Positions 38,901 to 50,747 of a stretch of DNA of 64,000 nucleotides are shown here, one piece after another. The stretch covers positions 88,829,062 to 88,893,061 of the forward strand of contig NC_134367.1 in NCBI RefSeq assembly GCF_035582795.1, read 5' to 3'. Within the stretch, counting starts at the first letter, position 1; each line of letters opens with the position of its first letter. Origin of the DNA: Mycteria americana. Lineage: Eukaryota; Chordata; Aves; Ciconiiformes; Ciconiidae. A model generated the notes under the pieces. That model saw nothing but the letters and a program-made list of their open reading frames with translations, was not told the DNA's origin and made no database searches. The translations under genes were made by a program, and so were the position numbers.

Positions 38901-40944
38901 TCTTGAAGCATCTTCCTTTTCCAGCTTCCCATTAGAAACAAATGCGTGTGCCTCAGAGAGCGCGGCATTACCAGCTAGGCATGAAAAGCCCAAGCTCACG
39001 CTTAAAGTCAAAGGCTGAAGAAGAAGCGCTGGCGTGCACACGCGTGCACGCAGTCCCTGCAGGCTAGCTGGGATCCAGCACTCTGCTTCTCAGTGGGCAC
39101 GGCATCTCACCTCTCCTCTGAGCCCGCGGAAACCAGGGAAGATGTGTGTCAAGTAAGGTTCGATTCAACAGGAGAAATGTCACTGAAATGTGCCACCAAG
39201 TCAGTCATTTAGATCTGGTCTGGCTTCTGCTGGAGGTGACAGCTGGTCTCATGGCAGCAGCATTAGACCCAATTTGCAGCACTGGTCCCCAAACCCAGAC
39301 TCAGTGTATTCTTCATTGACAGTGATCTTTAGAAAAGAAAATTAAAGGCAGTACTTCTGACAGTTCAAAGTATGTCTCATTGCCATTTGTGTTTGGCAAA
39401 GAATCTCTCTGATCTTCACTGGGTCTTTAGATGCAGTAAATCTTCAAGTGCTTCGGGTGCCCAGACACACATGGCAGCTCCCAAGGGCAGATTTTTAAAG
39501 CAATTTAGGCTTTTACTTCCTTAATCAGTGGGAAGGAGCACCTAAATGTCTTTATAAATCTGGCTCTGAATCATGCACCACTGAGGAGCGTACTATTTAG
39601 CAAAATCCCAGTGTAACTATTATAAAGGGGATGAAACCAAAAGTGTCTTACGGAAGTGTTGGGGGTTAAGCCAGCAGTTTGCCACAGATCCACCATTTGG
39701 CTCGGAGGAGCCAGGGCAGAAGGCTGTGGTGGACCTAGCCTGCACCCCTGCCCTGCCCCAGCCACCCCAGCGGGAGGGAAGCGAAGCTCAACGCGGGCCT
39801 GGAGCCCAAGGCAATGCCTTCTCCGCTCCAGGAGCTGGGCTGCTGCTGGCACTGGCTGTGAGCAGCAGCTCTTCCAGCAGCACAGAAATCTGCAGCAGCG
39901 CAGGCTTTACAATGTGATGAAGAAACAGTTAAAATTAAATTTCTCCAAGAGCATTTTTGGTGTGAAAGAGGGGGGAAGGAAGAGGGAGACGGGGGGGGGG
40001 GTCTGCCAGGGTTTTACACTCTGCAGCAAAGGCAGCCCATATGGGTAGTGGAGAGATTTGCCTTTATGGCTGTTCCCCGGGCATTGCTGGCAGAGAATGT
40101 GCAAACTCGTGTCTTAAAATCAGACCCCTCAGCAGACCACTGGGCAGATCAGTCATATGAAAATGCATGGATTTCAATGTATAAAATCTTGGGGGGGGAT
40201 GCCAGCTCTGCAGTCCTAGGATTTTGGAGGGCTTCTTGCTATATACACGCTCCAGAACAGACCATCTATGTGGGACAGCTCATTTTTATCTGTCCGGCTA
40301 ATTTGATAAAACAGTAAGAGGCAAAACAGATCAGAGAGAAGAGTAAATGAACAGTCCAGGGAATCAAGCTAAAATTGTCCAACCTTTGCGAAATCAGGGC
40401 CCTCAGGAACATGCAAGTGTTTTGTGAAAGATGTGGACAATCCTAGTCATATGTTTTAAATTTAATTTTCACAAAGAAAAATTATTTCCCTGTTTCAAAT
40501 AATACAACATATTGTGAGCGCAAGCTATTCCATCTCTGTATCTCAAAGGCTAAAGCCTACAGCTCTTGCTCATTCCTTACTCAAATAACACTCCTACCTA
40601 CTTGTGGATAAAGAAGGGGTTTAGAAAGCGAATTAAACGCTGCATGGGTGAGAAGCAGGACTTCGGTCCAGATCTAGGAAAATGAATGGCGTGTACCACG
40701 TGAGGTTAGGCTTGTTTTTTAAAGAATGGGCTGCTCTGTTTGAAACATGTCAAAACTTCTTTGTGGCTTTCCATGCTTTCTTCAGGTAGAGGGCAAACTA
40801 GCAGCTGGAATGGGAAGTCGAAATGCCTGGACCAAAATGGCTAATTCTTCATTCAAAAGCAACAGGTGGTTTGCTGAAGGTGGCAGAGGCAGTTCTTCTG
40901 CTAGCTGGGAACTCATTTACTGGTTATTACGTTCAAGAAAGCAA
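38901..40944. other. Desert segment, no gene recognised
   Basis: Ordinary intergenic DNA. A G11 run follows several shorter G runs at 39970-40001. Open frames at 39571-40048 overlap on both strands and show no domain. Confidence 0.5.
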
Positions 40945-41070
40945 TGTGCTTTGCACATGTAACCTCTCTGCACTTTAACTTCCCCATCTGTAAAATAAGA
41001 GCAGCAAAATGCAATACTCAGCTTTCTGAAGCATTTTGGGGTCTTCAGATGAGAATGTTGTATGGCTACC
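40945..41070 (+). mobile_element. MIR-like SINE fragment
   Basis: The sequence reads GTAACCTCTCTGCACTTTAA, then CTTCCCCATCTGTAAAATAA, then about 40 bp later CTGAAGCATTTTGGGGTCTT and CAGATGAGAA. These match in order the MIR core (ttaacctctctg, ttccccatctgtaaaat) and the amniote-MIR tail (gtaaagcgctttgagatcctctgatgaaa). Approximate ends. Confidence 0.65.
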
Positions 41071-44000
41071 TCAGGGTGCGTGCATCAAAATATACACATG
41101 TATGCATACAAATACACACATGAGATTTTTTCCTGAATGAGAACATGCATTACATACTTACCTTTACATTGCTAGAAAAAATACAATTGTATTTATATTC
41201 CAATTCCAGTTTTACTCACGTCATCTCCGTACAAATACTCCTTTCTGCCTATATCTCATCATCTTTTCTAGATCATTTTAAAGGACTGAAATGTCTGAGT
41301 AGATTGTTCATTACATTCGAAAGTCATTGTCTCTTTGATTACGAAACTTAAAAATGCCTAGTTGGAAAATGCTTACAGGAAGAAGGATTGTAGAATAGCA
41401 ATAAAGACCGATTTTTCTAAATTCTGTGTCATTCTGATTACAAAATCACTGTTGCAGAAGAGATATACTTGCAGAAAGTATCCTGCCCTTTTTCTTTTCT
41501 GCTAACACTCTGAACGTTCTCACAAGAGCATCAGGAGATTATTCTGTAGCAGCTATTTCATGTTTTCTTACTATTTCAAATTGAAATAATTGTATTTGAA
41601 GAGGGGTCCCCTACTCTATTTACATACTGAGCTCCCTCTGAAACAAGAGTGAATTTGGCTAGCTGCTGTGGGAATAGGTCATGCTCCTACGTAATTATTC
41701 TTTTTTCTTCAATCTAGTATATTTTTCATCAACGACACTTCACAACAGGGAAGAACGGGTGTCAGGTTTCAGTCTCATATGTTCTGTAATTTTACATTCT
41801 GTGGCAATGCCCACGGTGCTGGAATAATTTGAAACAGAACTACAATCTTTCCAAGTTTTGTAGAATAAATGTTTAGAATTGGTAAGAGTTTTGAAATGCA
41901 AATGTCAATTTTTTTTTCCGAACAGTATGTGATTAATTCTTAAAGTACTAACAATGCTTGCCTGTGCATGGAATTAGCAATGGGGACGGAGATAAGATAC
42001 CTGTAGGTAAAAGAAATGTGGGTGCAATTTTGGACAGTGAACCTGCAATGCTCACTATTTAAAAGCAGAAACACAGCCTTCTGGGAAAGGGATGTCGAGT
42101 CTTGCCAGTTAAGGAAGGTCCTCACGCCCCTGAGCTCCCCAGAAAAATGCTCCCCAGGACCATCACCATAAACCCAGCTCTGCCTGACCTCCATGGGGTG
42201 ACTCCTGCAGGTGGGGAGCCTACAGAAACCAGCCGGGCATGGGTCTGCCCAGGAGACACCCAAGGACCACCATACCGCTAAACTGCAAGTCAAACGGGGT
42301 CGTTGCCACCGGAACCGCCATGGTCTCAGCTTAAGCCAGGGCTGTGGGAGGAGGGGGAGGCACAGGCAAGGTGAGGTCCCACCTTGTCAAGAGCTTTGAG
42401 TCACCGCATTGCAGACGATCCCAGTGACGGGTGAATTGCCACTTAGGGTCTTGATCCACATGAAGAGTAGAGAGGCCCCAACCTCCTCCCCTTTCTCAAT
42501 GAGTAGTACCACTGACATCTGCAAGCTGCCTCTGCCGGTTCATGTCTTGCAATCCAGTATTATTGAACTAAAGATGAATTTCCCACCCAGTAGACCTGAG
42601 GAGAATCACCACGTAGGTAGTGAGCTCGATCCCCCTCGCCCTGCTTGCAACCGCTGGGTTTCATTCCCCTGCAGCACCTGGCTTTGCTTGCAGAGACTCG
42701 GGGAAAAGGAGGATTCCCCTGGTCCCAGCTGCCTTGGGGGTGGCCAGGGAAGTGAGCTGTGTGCCAAGGGCCAGTGACACACAGACTGCACGCAACAGAA
42801 AGAGGGGAGATGACACCTGAAGGGCAATACGACTCCCAGGGCATGAAGTGTTGGAGGGGAGTCCTGGCCTCCCAGGCCCTGCGCCAGGTCCAACCACAGG
42901 GCTGGGAAGGCCACGTTCTAACATGGGTGATGCCCAGGAAGTTCAGAGCTGGAAGCCTGAGGAGCAACTGAAACTGGCGCCATGGATGACAAGTGGCTTC
43001 AAACTCTTTTTTAGCCGGACTGCTGCCATCAGTCTTTGTAGGGCACAAGGAGACATGGACATGGCATTCATGCCTGGGCTCCAATGAACTTCCCCTCCTT
43101 CTCTTCCTTCCTTCTACTGCAACAGGAGAAAATCTCTCCCACTGTTGCTTAAATACTCCCACTATGGTTCTGGTAGCAGCTGCCACTCCAAAGAGTACCC
43201 TGTTATATCTTCTTGGGAAAGTGTTTGGCCTCCAAAAGCCATTTGCCAGCAACATCCAAGCGGTATAAGCGGTGGTGCTCTCTGAAGATGCTGCTGGGGC
43301 AGCTTGCTCTTCTGAGTGACTGCAGCAGGCTGTTAGAAGGAAAGAGCGGGGAACGCTCCAGTTCTTCTGCCGTGCCACGTTTCCTTCCCATTCCTATCCC
43401 CTCTCCCACCACTCACACTTGGAGATCATGCTTCAAACAGGGATGGGTCTGAGTTTGAAAATTTGCACCTGGCCCTCCCATTTGGGTTTGTCAGTTTGCA
43501 GAAAGAGAGGGCTGACTGCAAAAATCGCATACGAATTTTCTCCCGAGTGTAGTGGGATTTGGATTTCGGAATTTGTTCTAATCCTAATTCTGTTTTAGCC
43601 TGACAGCTTCTCCATTTAATACTTACTACTGCTGTAAAAAAAAAGGTCTATGTGGCAGGCAGAAATGTGACCTTGTATGCTTTCTTCCACAATATTTATG
43701 TACAAATATGCGATCATGTCAATGCAGACTGCAAACTAGTGATGGGTGTTGCTGTGGCTAATCCACCCAGTCGTACTGGCTGCTTGGAGTATTGACTCCA
43801 GAGGTCAGGGCTGGAGACCCTTCTTTGTAATTGACCTGCTACATAACACCAAGCTTGGCCATGCCTAAACATCTCTGCTTCAAGATGATGCCAGCTAATG
43901 CAGCTTCCAAATACAGAGATCGTCATCTGTAAATGTAACATTTGTCATCTAAAGACTTCAAAAAAAACCTTTTTAGTTCTTGTAAAGAGCGTTCAGTGTA
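41071..44000. other. Desert segment, no gene recognised
   Basis: AT-rich to about 41950, then more GC-rich. The longest unexplained frame outside GC islands and the GGGAA array lies here (minus strand 42560-43378, 272 codons). I do not recognise any domain, and nested frames on both strands suggest chance. Confidence 0.45.
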
Positions 44001-44470
44001 AGAATAAAAACAGCTACATTAAAGCTAAATTGGTATTATTATCTACAAATACTAGCTTAAATGAATAATCTTGTAAGCTGCTAGCAGTTTACTTTATTGA
44101 AATCCACTGCAAATGTGCTCCAACCCATGATATCTATACGCAAAAGATTATAAATTGTTTTTCCATGTTTAAGTTGGAAACTGTAAATTCCATATTTTTA
44201 AGTCATTCAATTTGTTATATGGGGATTTTTCTTGATTACTCTCTTGATATGTGCAAGGGCTTTTCAGGAGTAAAGAATCTGTCTCTCTGATTACAAAGAC
44301 AAAACAGTTCATGTGACATGAAGCTTTGTCAAATGCATAAAAAAGCTGCCTTGATTAATTACTCTACTTTTGCTAACATTGAAAGCAAAATCAGTGATTT
44401 CGACTGTTTCTTTAAAGTGCAAAGAGGGGAAAAAAGGGTTCAGATATAATACTGCTGTAATTCTATATCT
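44001..44470. promoter_or_regulatory. Candidate enhancer block 8 with inverted SOX-type sites
   Basis: ACAAAG (44293-44298) and CTTTGT (44324-44329) face each other around a dyad TTCATGTGACATGAA (44308-44322). Homeodomain words TTGATTAATTACTC follow (about 44352). High complexity, no open frame. The structure suggests cooperative SOX/TCF-type binding, by inference. Confidence 0.4.
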
Positions 44471-45114
44471 GCATGGCTACAGTGGCACAGAACGGGATTG
44501 AACCAAAACAAGGTGTTCTAACTGTAACTACAGACCTTACTTCCATGAAGACATTTTCAGCAGTGCAGGTTATTTCTGACCATAATATAAGTGCAGGATA
44601 ATTTAAATTAATATAAAAGATCCTTTGGGGGGCCATATTTTTTAATTGCAATTACACAATGAATATTTGATACCTATATTTAGCATATAATGAGGATTAA
44701 AATCATATTCCCCAAACAGAGGTTTAATAACAATGTAAACTACCGAGAACTTCATTAAAGGGGCTAAGGGATTAGAAATGAGATTTAAAGGTCGCCAAGG
44801 GGAAAATCAGAAACTTCAAACACCTCTCCTAATACAAATTGCAATATTTAATATAAAACATGAAGAATTGATGCGGGCCTCCGTCAAAGTGCTGAAAAGC
44901 TGCCTTTGAAACTGAGCCATCCCCGAATGAAAACCCCATAGCTAAAGACTCTGCCCTCACCCAGAGGATTAGCGTGCTAAAGCCCAGCTCCCGGTGGGAC
45001 CCGCGCTCAGCCCTGCACGGGGACGTGTCGCCGGCTCCCTGGCCGGGCTTCTGCCTGCAGCTGGGGAGCACACAGGGTGGCTCGGGGTGGCATTGGTGCT
45101 GCCAGGCATCCTTG
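44471..45114. other. Desert segment, no gene recognised
   Basis: AT-rich sequence to about 44870, then a GC-rich stretch. No gene or repeat recognised. Confidence 0.45.
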
Positions 45115-45235
45115 CCCACGCCGGGGATTGCACTGCGGACCTTCACGGCATAAGCCTCTACAGCTTTCGCTAAAGAGCGTGTCTCGGGTTGAGATCGAGA
45201 GCAGACTCCTACTTTGCGGCACAGCCGTAGAGCAG
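45115..45235 (-). mobile_element. Possible tRNA-derived SINE relic
   Basis: The + strand words GGGGATTGCACTGCGGACCT, CATAAGCCTCTACAGCTTTC, GCTAAAGAGC and GAGCAGACTCCTAC resemble, in order, the antisense of an old sauropsid tRNA-derived SINE head (gggattgaacc...gacct, catgagcctctac-gc, gagctaaag). This is from memory of such repeats and the exact family is uncertain. Confidence 0.35.
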
Positions 45236-46160
45236 GATGCGCAATGCTCGCTGACCTGTGGGTATATTGTGTATTATGCAGTGCATTCGGATGTGCTCCT
45301 TCGCCCCAAGCCAGCTGTGAGCCGGATGCCTGCTCTGACCCAACAACTATGCTACCTGCCCGGGGCAGAAAGCCCAGCCACGACCGCTCCGTTTCTGGGA
45401 GGGTCCTATGTACATCGCGAAGGTGCCAAACACGCTCTACGGTGGGAAAGCACAATACATCTTCTGCCTCACTCCACTTTACAGAGGCGGTTGTAATGGC
45501 TATGGCCCTGGTGCTGTGGTCGGGGCAGGGAGCTGGGCGGTCCTAATGTTTTATTCTAGGATTTCAGTCATTCAAAATGAAGAGCCAAGACTTTCAAAAA
45601 CGGATCCTCTCATAAGGTTCCTAAGTCAGTCTTTGGGTATCCAGATGGGTACCAGAAAGCACAAAATAATTGGCAACTCCTTTAAGGTTCAGCAGCCCTT
45701 CCAAACCCAGGCTACATATGTGCATAAACAGGTCTGCATGCCAGAGCTCAGTGTCAGGCACCTTCTCCTGCCCATCTCAGGTAAAACAGATGGGGCAGCT
45801 CACCTCCTTCCAACCCAAAAAGCCTTCGCCGACACCCGCTGGGGACTCCTGCGCAGCACAGTGAGGCTGTGGGGCACACGTTCCCACCTGCCTGAATCCC
45901 TCCCTGGAGCAGGAGGTCCCCCCCCGGGTTTTTCATGTCAGGATCAGTCTTACAGTAAATAATTACTCCCAGACCCAAATGCAGCCAAGGTGTCTCGCAG
46001 GTTGCTCCCCTCTCCTCTGACAAAGGCTTTGAGGCAGTTCACATCCCTTGAACGCATTTTCTACCACATAAATAAGCCTAAGTACACGCCTGTCTTTTCA
46101 TGAGCAGACAGTGTTATTTCCAGCTGCAGCAGTTTGCGTCACTTGACTAAGAAGCTATAT
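45236..46160. other. Desert segment, no gene recognised
   Basis: Balanced composition. Open frame 45408-45962 (184 codons) has no recognisable domain. Confidence 0.45.
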
Positions 46161-46166
46161 ATAAAT

Positions 46167-46190
46167 ATCTATACATCTATATGTATAGAT
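46167..46190. repeat. 10-bp inverted repeat in ATA-rich DNA
   Basis: ATCTATACAT (46167-46176) and ATGTATAGAT (46181-46190) are exact reverse complements around CTAT. The stretch 46157-46270 is a run of alternating purine-pyrimidine TATA/CATA/TGTA words. Confidence 0.9.
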
Positions 46191-46877
46191 GTGTGTATGG
46201 ATGTGAGTACATACATATGCTATATATGGATGCATATAGATTTCCATGTATGCATTTGTGCATATATGTATCTGTGTGCGTTCTCCTGTGTGTTCGGCAG
46301 GGCAGGCGGTTCAGAGCATGCATCCTGTCCTACCCTGGCAAATGTCATCATCTGAGCGCTGCCTGTAATGTTTCACGCCTAGAAATGAATGATATACCTG
46401 CAAAGTGCAAAGTAGTGCCTCCTCTCAGCTCTGATTGCTTTTGTTTTTACTTCTTTATTAATCATCTCCCGCTGATATGTGGGAGGAGATTCTGATGATG
46501 AATATGTGTTAAATAATTTGCAAGCATTCATTTTTTTGTCCTGGTTTTCCAACGTACCAAACTGGCATAAATATTGGCAGAATTTCCGTTAATCCTCCAA
46601 GGGATCTGTGCCTCGCTCTCCATCCCGAGCCCTAATCTCTCTAATGCGTTGTTGGGTGAGTTCTCCAAGATGGAGCGCATACATCCTTTCCTGACTCGTT
46701 TTCTTTCTCTTTCCCTTTTGCTAACATTGGCTTTGACAGGAGAATTGCCCCTTCCCTCTCTGTTCATTGGATAAATCTGCATCCCACCCTACACAGAGGG
46801 GAGAATGGATGGAGTAGCTAGATTTTTTTGGACATGAAGTGGTACCTTTGCGGGTCCCTAATTCACCCTTCCAAGTC

Positions 46878-47190
46878 TCATAATTGCCAACAGAGGTCTT
46901 TTTTCCTTCTCATAATGTACAAAATGATCTGCCCTTTTATGATTGCCTTGAGAATATCCCACAAAGCTGACGGTGAGGGAGCAGATGCCTCATTCAATTC
47001 CAAATAGAAGGAAATCTGTTGTCTCAAATAATCCCTAAATTCAGACACTTTCAGCCAGCTATTATCAAGAGACCACATTTTAAGAGCAGATGTGTTATTA
47101 AGGCTGAGAAATGTTATGAGTACTTCGTGATCTGACAAATGAATTCAGGCTATCCAGCATTCCAACATTTGGTCTTTTAATAATTCAAAA
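46878..47190 (-). mobile_element. Fragment resembling L1/Tx1-clade LINE ORF2
   Basis: On the minus strand, a frame reads IHLSDHEVLITFLSL, then MWSLDNSWLKVSEFRDYLRQ, QISFYLELNE, SPSALWDILKAIIKGQII and MRRKK. The order of landmarks is that of the end of the L1-clade endonuclease (LSDH) and the linker before the reverse transcriptase: W-L-N-LL, then F-EFI-QI--F---N, then LWD-LKA-IRG-II. A stop interrupts the frame just upstream of IHLSDH. The neighbouring sequence on either side is not recognisable, so it is a short relic. L1-clade elements are scarce in birds, which makes this worth testing. Confidence 0.55.
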
Positions 47191-48295
47191 TATGAAGTGG
47201 AAACCACTGGGAGGGGGGGTCCCTTCCACAAGACACTGACCTGGAATTTTAGGGCTCCCTTACATTTTCTGGAGGATATTGCCAGTGGAGATTTGGGGTG
47301 CATGCTGCCTACACCAATATTATTATTTCTTCCCTGTGATGGCTAGACCTCTGCCTTACGAGTTAATCTCGCGTTTTTGCCGCCCGGACTCACGCTGTAC
47401 GCCCGTCTAATGAAAAGGTTCATTTGGATACGGCGGCACTTAGAGGCTACTAAAAAGGCGAGTCTGGTTCTCATCTCACTTAGGCGCGTGTGACTGCGCT
47501 GCCTGCCACGAAACGCTTCTGCTTCGCACATGTGTGAGGGAGGTTAGACACGGGGCCGGGGTCGTGCCCAAAGGGCGCGAACAGTCCACAAAAGTTTGCC
47601 TTGCCAATGTAACACCTAACTTGCGTTTCGCCGGGCAGCGCATAAAAATTGCTGTCACTGTCTTCGGGTGGGGGTCTGGAGAAACTACTCATTTTCTCTC
47701 CTACCCTCAAGTTCCTCCCTCCAGCTGATGCTTGAGCTGGGGGCAAGGGAGCCCGGCTGCCTACATGGGCCGCAGGCGAGGAGCGAGCGGCGCCGCAGCC
47801 CTGCACAACGGGGAAGTCCGCAAGCAAATGTGTGCAAGAAGGGCAGGAAGGCACAGAGGTAGGAGGTGACGGGGCACTGCCGTCTAGACGGCAACCAAAT
47901 GAGCAGTCTGGGTGCGTGGAGCAGCGAATGCGGCCGCTTACCTGGCTGCAGTAAATGAGCTCGCTCGCCACTGGCACTGCCCACAGGACAGCTTGCTGCG
48001 GGTTACTTGGCTCCAGGCTGGCACCAGGAGAGCTTTGTCCTACTCACAGACACAAAAGCGAGGAAGTCTCTCCCTAACCACTTAGGTGCTGGGGTTTGGT
48101 AGGATTGACTTCACAGATTCCCCCTTCCCCTCCTGAGTCATTTGAGCTTCCAGTACTCTATACTGCTATCTGGGGAGACAAGCAAGCCGTGACAGACATA
48201 CTGAGCCTTTGCAGCGCCCACAAACTTTCTGCTCCTGTTTGTGCAGCTCCAAGACGCTGAAGAAGTCTGCTGCTTTTGAAATCTTCACCGACTCT
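47191..48295. other. Desert segment, no gene recognised
   Basis: GC- and CpG-richer at about 47480-47970 with overlapping open frames on both strands (165 codons minus), composition artefacts as far as I can tell. Confidence 0.45.
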
Positions 48296-48425
48296 GGTGG
48301 GGTCCCTTTACAGAGGAGGGCAAGCACACATCACCATTCTCCACGTGCAGACCAAGAAACCACAGCACTGAGAGGGTTAGTGATTTCTCCAAGAAAGAAG
48401 TACGAGAGTCGGAAATCAGAGGCAC
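48296..48425 (-). mobile_element. Possible MIR-like SINE fragment
   Basis: The + strand shows CCCTTTACAGAGGAGGG, GAAACCACAGCACTGAGAGG, then GTTAGTGATTTCTCCAAGAA. This resembles antisense MIR (ttttacagatgagg, gaaactgaggcacagagagg, ttaagtgacttgcccaagg). It is more diverged than the other copies and has an insertion. Confidence 0.45.
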
Positions 48426-48950
48426 TGTTGTATCACTTGGGTTGCACCGCTGCTCCACAAAACCACAAAATGCGCAGAGCCCTTTCTCATCACATGTCCT
48501 GTGCTACACACACCTTTAGGTACTTGCAGTGGGACATCCTTGGAGATGAAGGCAGACAAATCCCTGCAAAAAACAATCCAGTTAGAAACTGCATTGCCAG
48601 GGACCAGCCCTAGAGCAGGAAAGCTGCAGATAAAGCTTTCAAAGATGCCTAAGTGACACAGGTGCTCAGACTAAAAACTCTTTTGTGCGCTTCTGGGATT
48701 CCTGCTCAGCACTCTCCCAGAAAACCTTTCAGGTTTTCCTCAATACCCCTTCAGTGTTTTCTATTAACTTTGACACTTGCAGATTTGAGGCTGGAGAAGG
48801 GCCCACACGACCCCAAATGAGGCAGGGCTGCAATAATCCCCGGGAGCCTTTAGGCGTGTCTTGCAGCACCCCCGTCTCTAGTAGGCTGGATTTGCCACTA
48901 CCGGCAGCAAGAACATGCTGCATTGGTCCAGGAACCAAAGCCAAACACTG
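48426..48950. other. Desert segment, no gene recognised
   Basis: Nothing recognised beyond short chance open frames. Confidence 0.45.
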
Positions 48951-49030
48951 CTCAGACATGCCATCTGTAAAAAATAATGATAACCTCCTCCCCACCATTC
49001 TGGGATTTTTACTTCAATTTGGTCATTCTG
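48951..49030 (+). mobile_element. Possible MIR-like SINE fragment
   Basis: GCCATCTGTAAAAAATAATG followed by ATAACCTCCTCCCCACC resembles the MIR core (ccatctgtaaaatggggataat, acctacctcat). Short and diverged. Confidence 0.45.
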
Positions 49031-50747
49031 AGCTTTTCTGATCATTAGAGAAAGCCTCCTGCCCCTAAGCAGGTTTGTTCAAAAAGCGTATTTCAACATC
49101 TTTTACTTCTGAGCTGAAAAAGAAGCAGCCTGCATAGAAACCTAGTTTTCCTCACTCAGATGCACCACATTTTAAATTCAGAAACAAAGAGATGCACATG
49201 GGTAAGTGAAAGCACATCTTGCAGAGATCATCCGAGAGTTCCTGCATCTTTCAGACTACTACCATAAGCACAACTTGCCGACCACTCCATCTGAGGGAAG
49301 AAATGAGAAATTATGAGGGTCACTGAGCACTCCGTGTACCTCCAAGTGCTGCAGCTATTTAACGAGTCAGCTATTGTAGCGGCGACACCAGGAGAAGGGC
49401 CACGCTCCTCAGTGGGCTCCACACGCTCCACTGCCTGTGCACCGAGGTGGCTCGGCCACCACGGAGGGGACGAGTTAGCAAAGCCCCCCAAACCGAGACT
49501 GTTTTCCGACAGCCGGGGCTGGGGTGTTATCCTCATGTTTGTGATTCTTTTTCACAGGAAGATTGCAATGTGTGGGGTTTTTTTTTTTCTTTCTTTTTAA
49601 ATGCACATTTAGTCTGAGCAGTAATGCAGGAGATCTGAGGTGCTAATATATGATGTGAGGAAGGACTGAAGTCTCCTGGGGGGGGGGGGTCTTTTTGGCA
49701 ATGGCTTGCCTCAGTGAGAGGTTTGAATGAGGAATGCTACGTGCACCGAAAATCACTCACAGGACACATGCACACAGTGGTGAAAGCTTGGTTGGTGCAA
49801 GAGGGGAGCTTCCCCTCCTTGTGGTGCTCCCCTTATGCCCCTTTTCCCCGTCCCCGGGATACTCGTCCATCCTGGTTTCTCCATTTCCCCCTTCTCAGCA
49901 GCCACATGGTGCTTCCCCAGCAAATTCTTCCGTGGGTCAGACCTGCTGGTACACATGGTGCTGCAGGGACAGGACTGGCACATTTCCAGGCCATATCTAA
50001 CACGGATGGGATTTAATATGTGCACAAGGCTGGATTTGTGGGCAGAGGTTAGAAAAGCTACGATTTTCCAAATTGGATTCCTTACTCCTCAGGACAAGCA
50101 GTGATGCCAGGTTTTCTGCTGCAGACATAACCGTCATGCCGTTGGCACAAGCAGCCCCGACAGGTTGCACCAGTTCTAAATCAGTAACTAAAATAAATAG
50201 CAGTACTAGTTAAATTAGTTATTTCTGGTCAGAAAATTAAGATGAATTAGCAAAAACAGATCAAATACTGCAAAAAACCTGACATTTTAAATTAAGAGGT
50301 TTTTTTCAAGTCAAGATTTTGAAATGGAAAGTAAAGGTTTTAAAAAAGCAAGCAGTAGACGTTTTAAAAAATGAGTGAGCCCACACAGACTAACTTTTCC
50401 CCTGTATTCTACCATAATAAAGACATCTCTGTGATCAAAGCTGATTCCATCAGGAGCATTACGATAGATGTCCTTATAGCGTGCAGATACTCTCTTTACA
50501 ACATGAAAGATCAAAATCTTTCTAATTGCTTTGGAGGTTTATAAATGCTAGACTGCTTGGTCAGTATTTGTTTAAAAGGTGAAATCAGGATAGTGGTTTA
50601 ATTGCAGGGTAGTATATTTGACAAAAAGAAGTTGCTTTCGGTGTGGTACACTATGCCCAGAGGCACCTGGATAGGCCTGAGAAAGGAATCTGGGGAAAGG
50701 ACACCTCTAGTCAGTAGGCTTAAATTTGCTGCTCAGCACGTTTAATA
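49031..50747. other. Desert segment, no gene recognised
   Basis: AT-rich with a T tract (about 49579-49588) and a G12 run (49678-49689). No gene recognised. Confidence 0.5.

Noticed and set aside
39157..39170. GGTTCGATTCA resembling a tRNA B box
   Set aside because: No A box or cloverleaf-compatible sequence lies at the expected distance.
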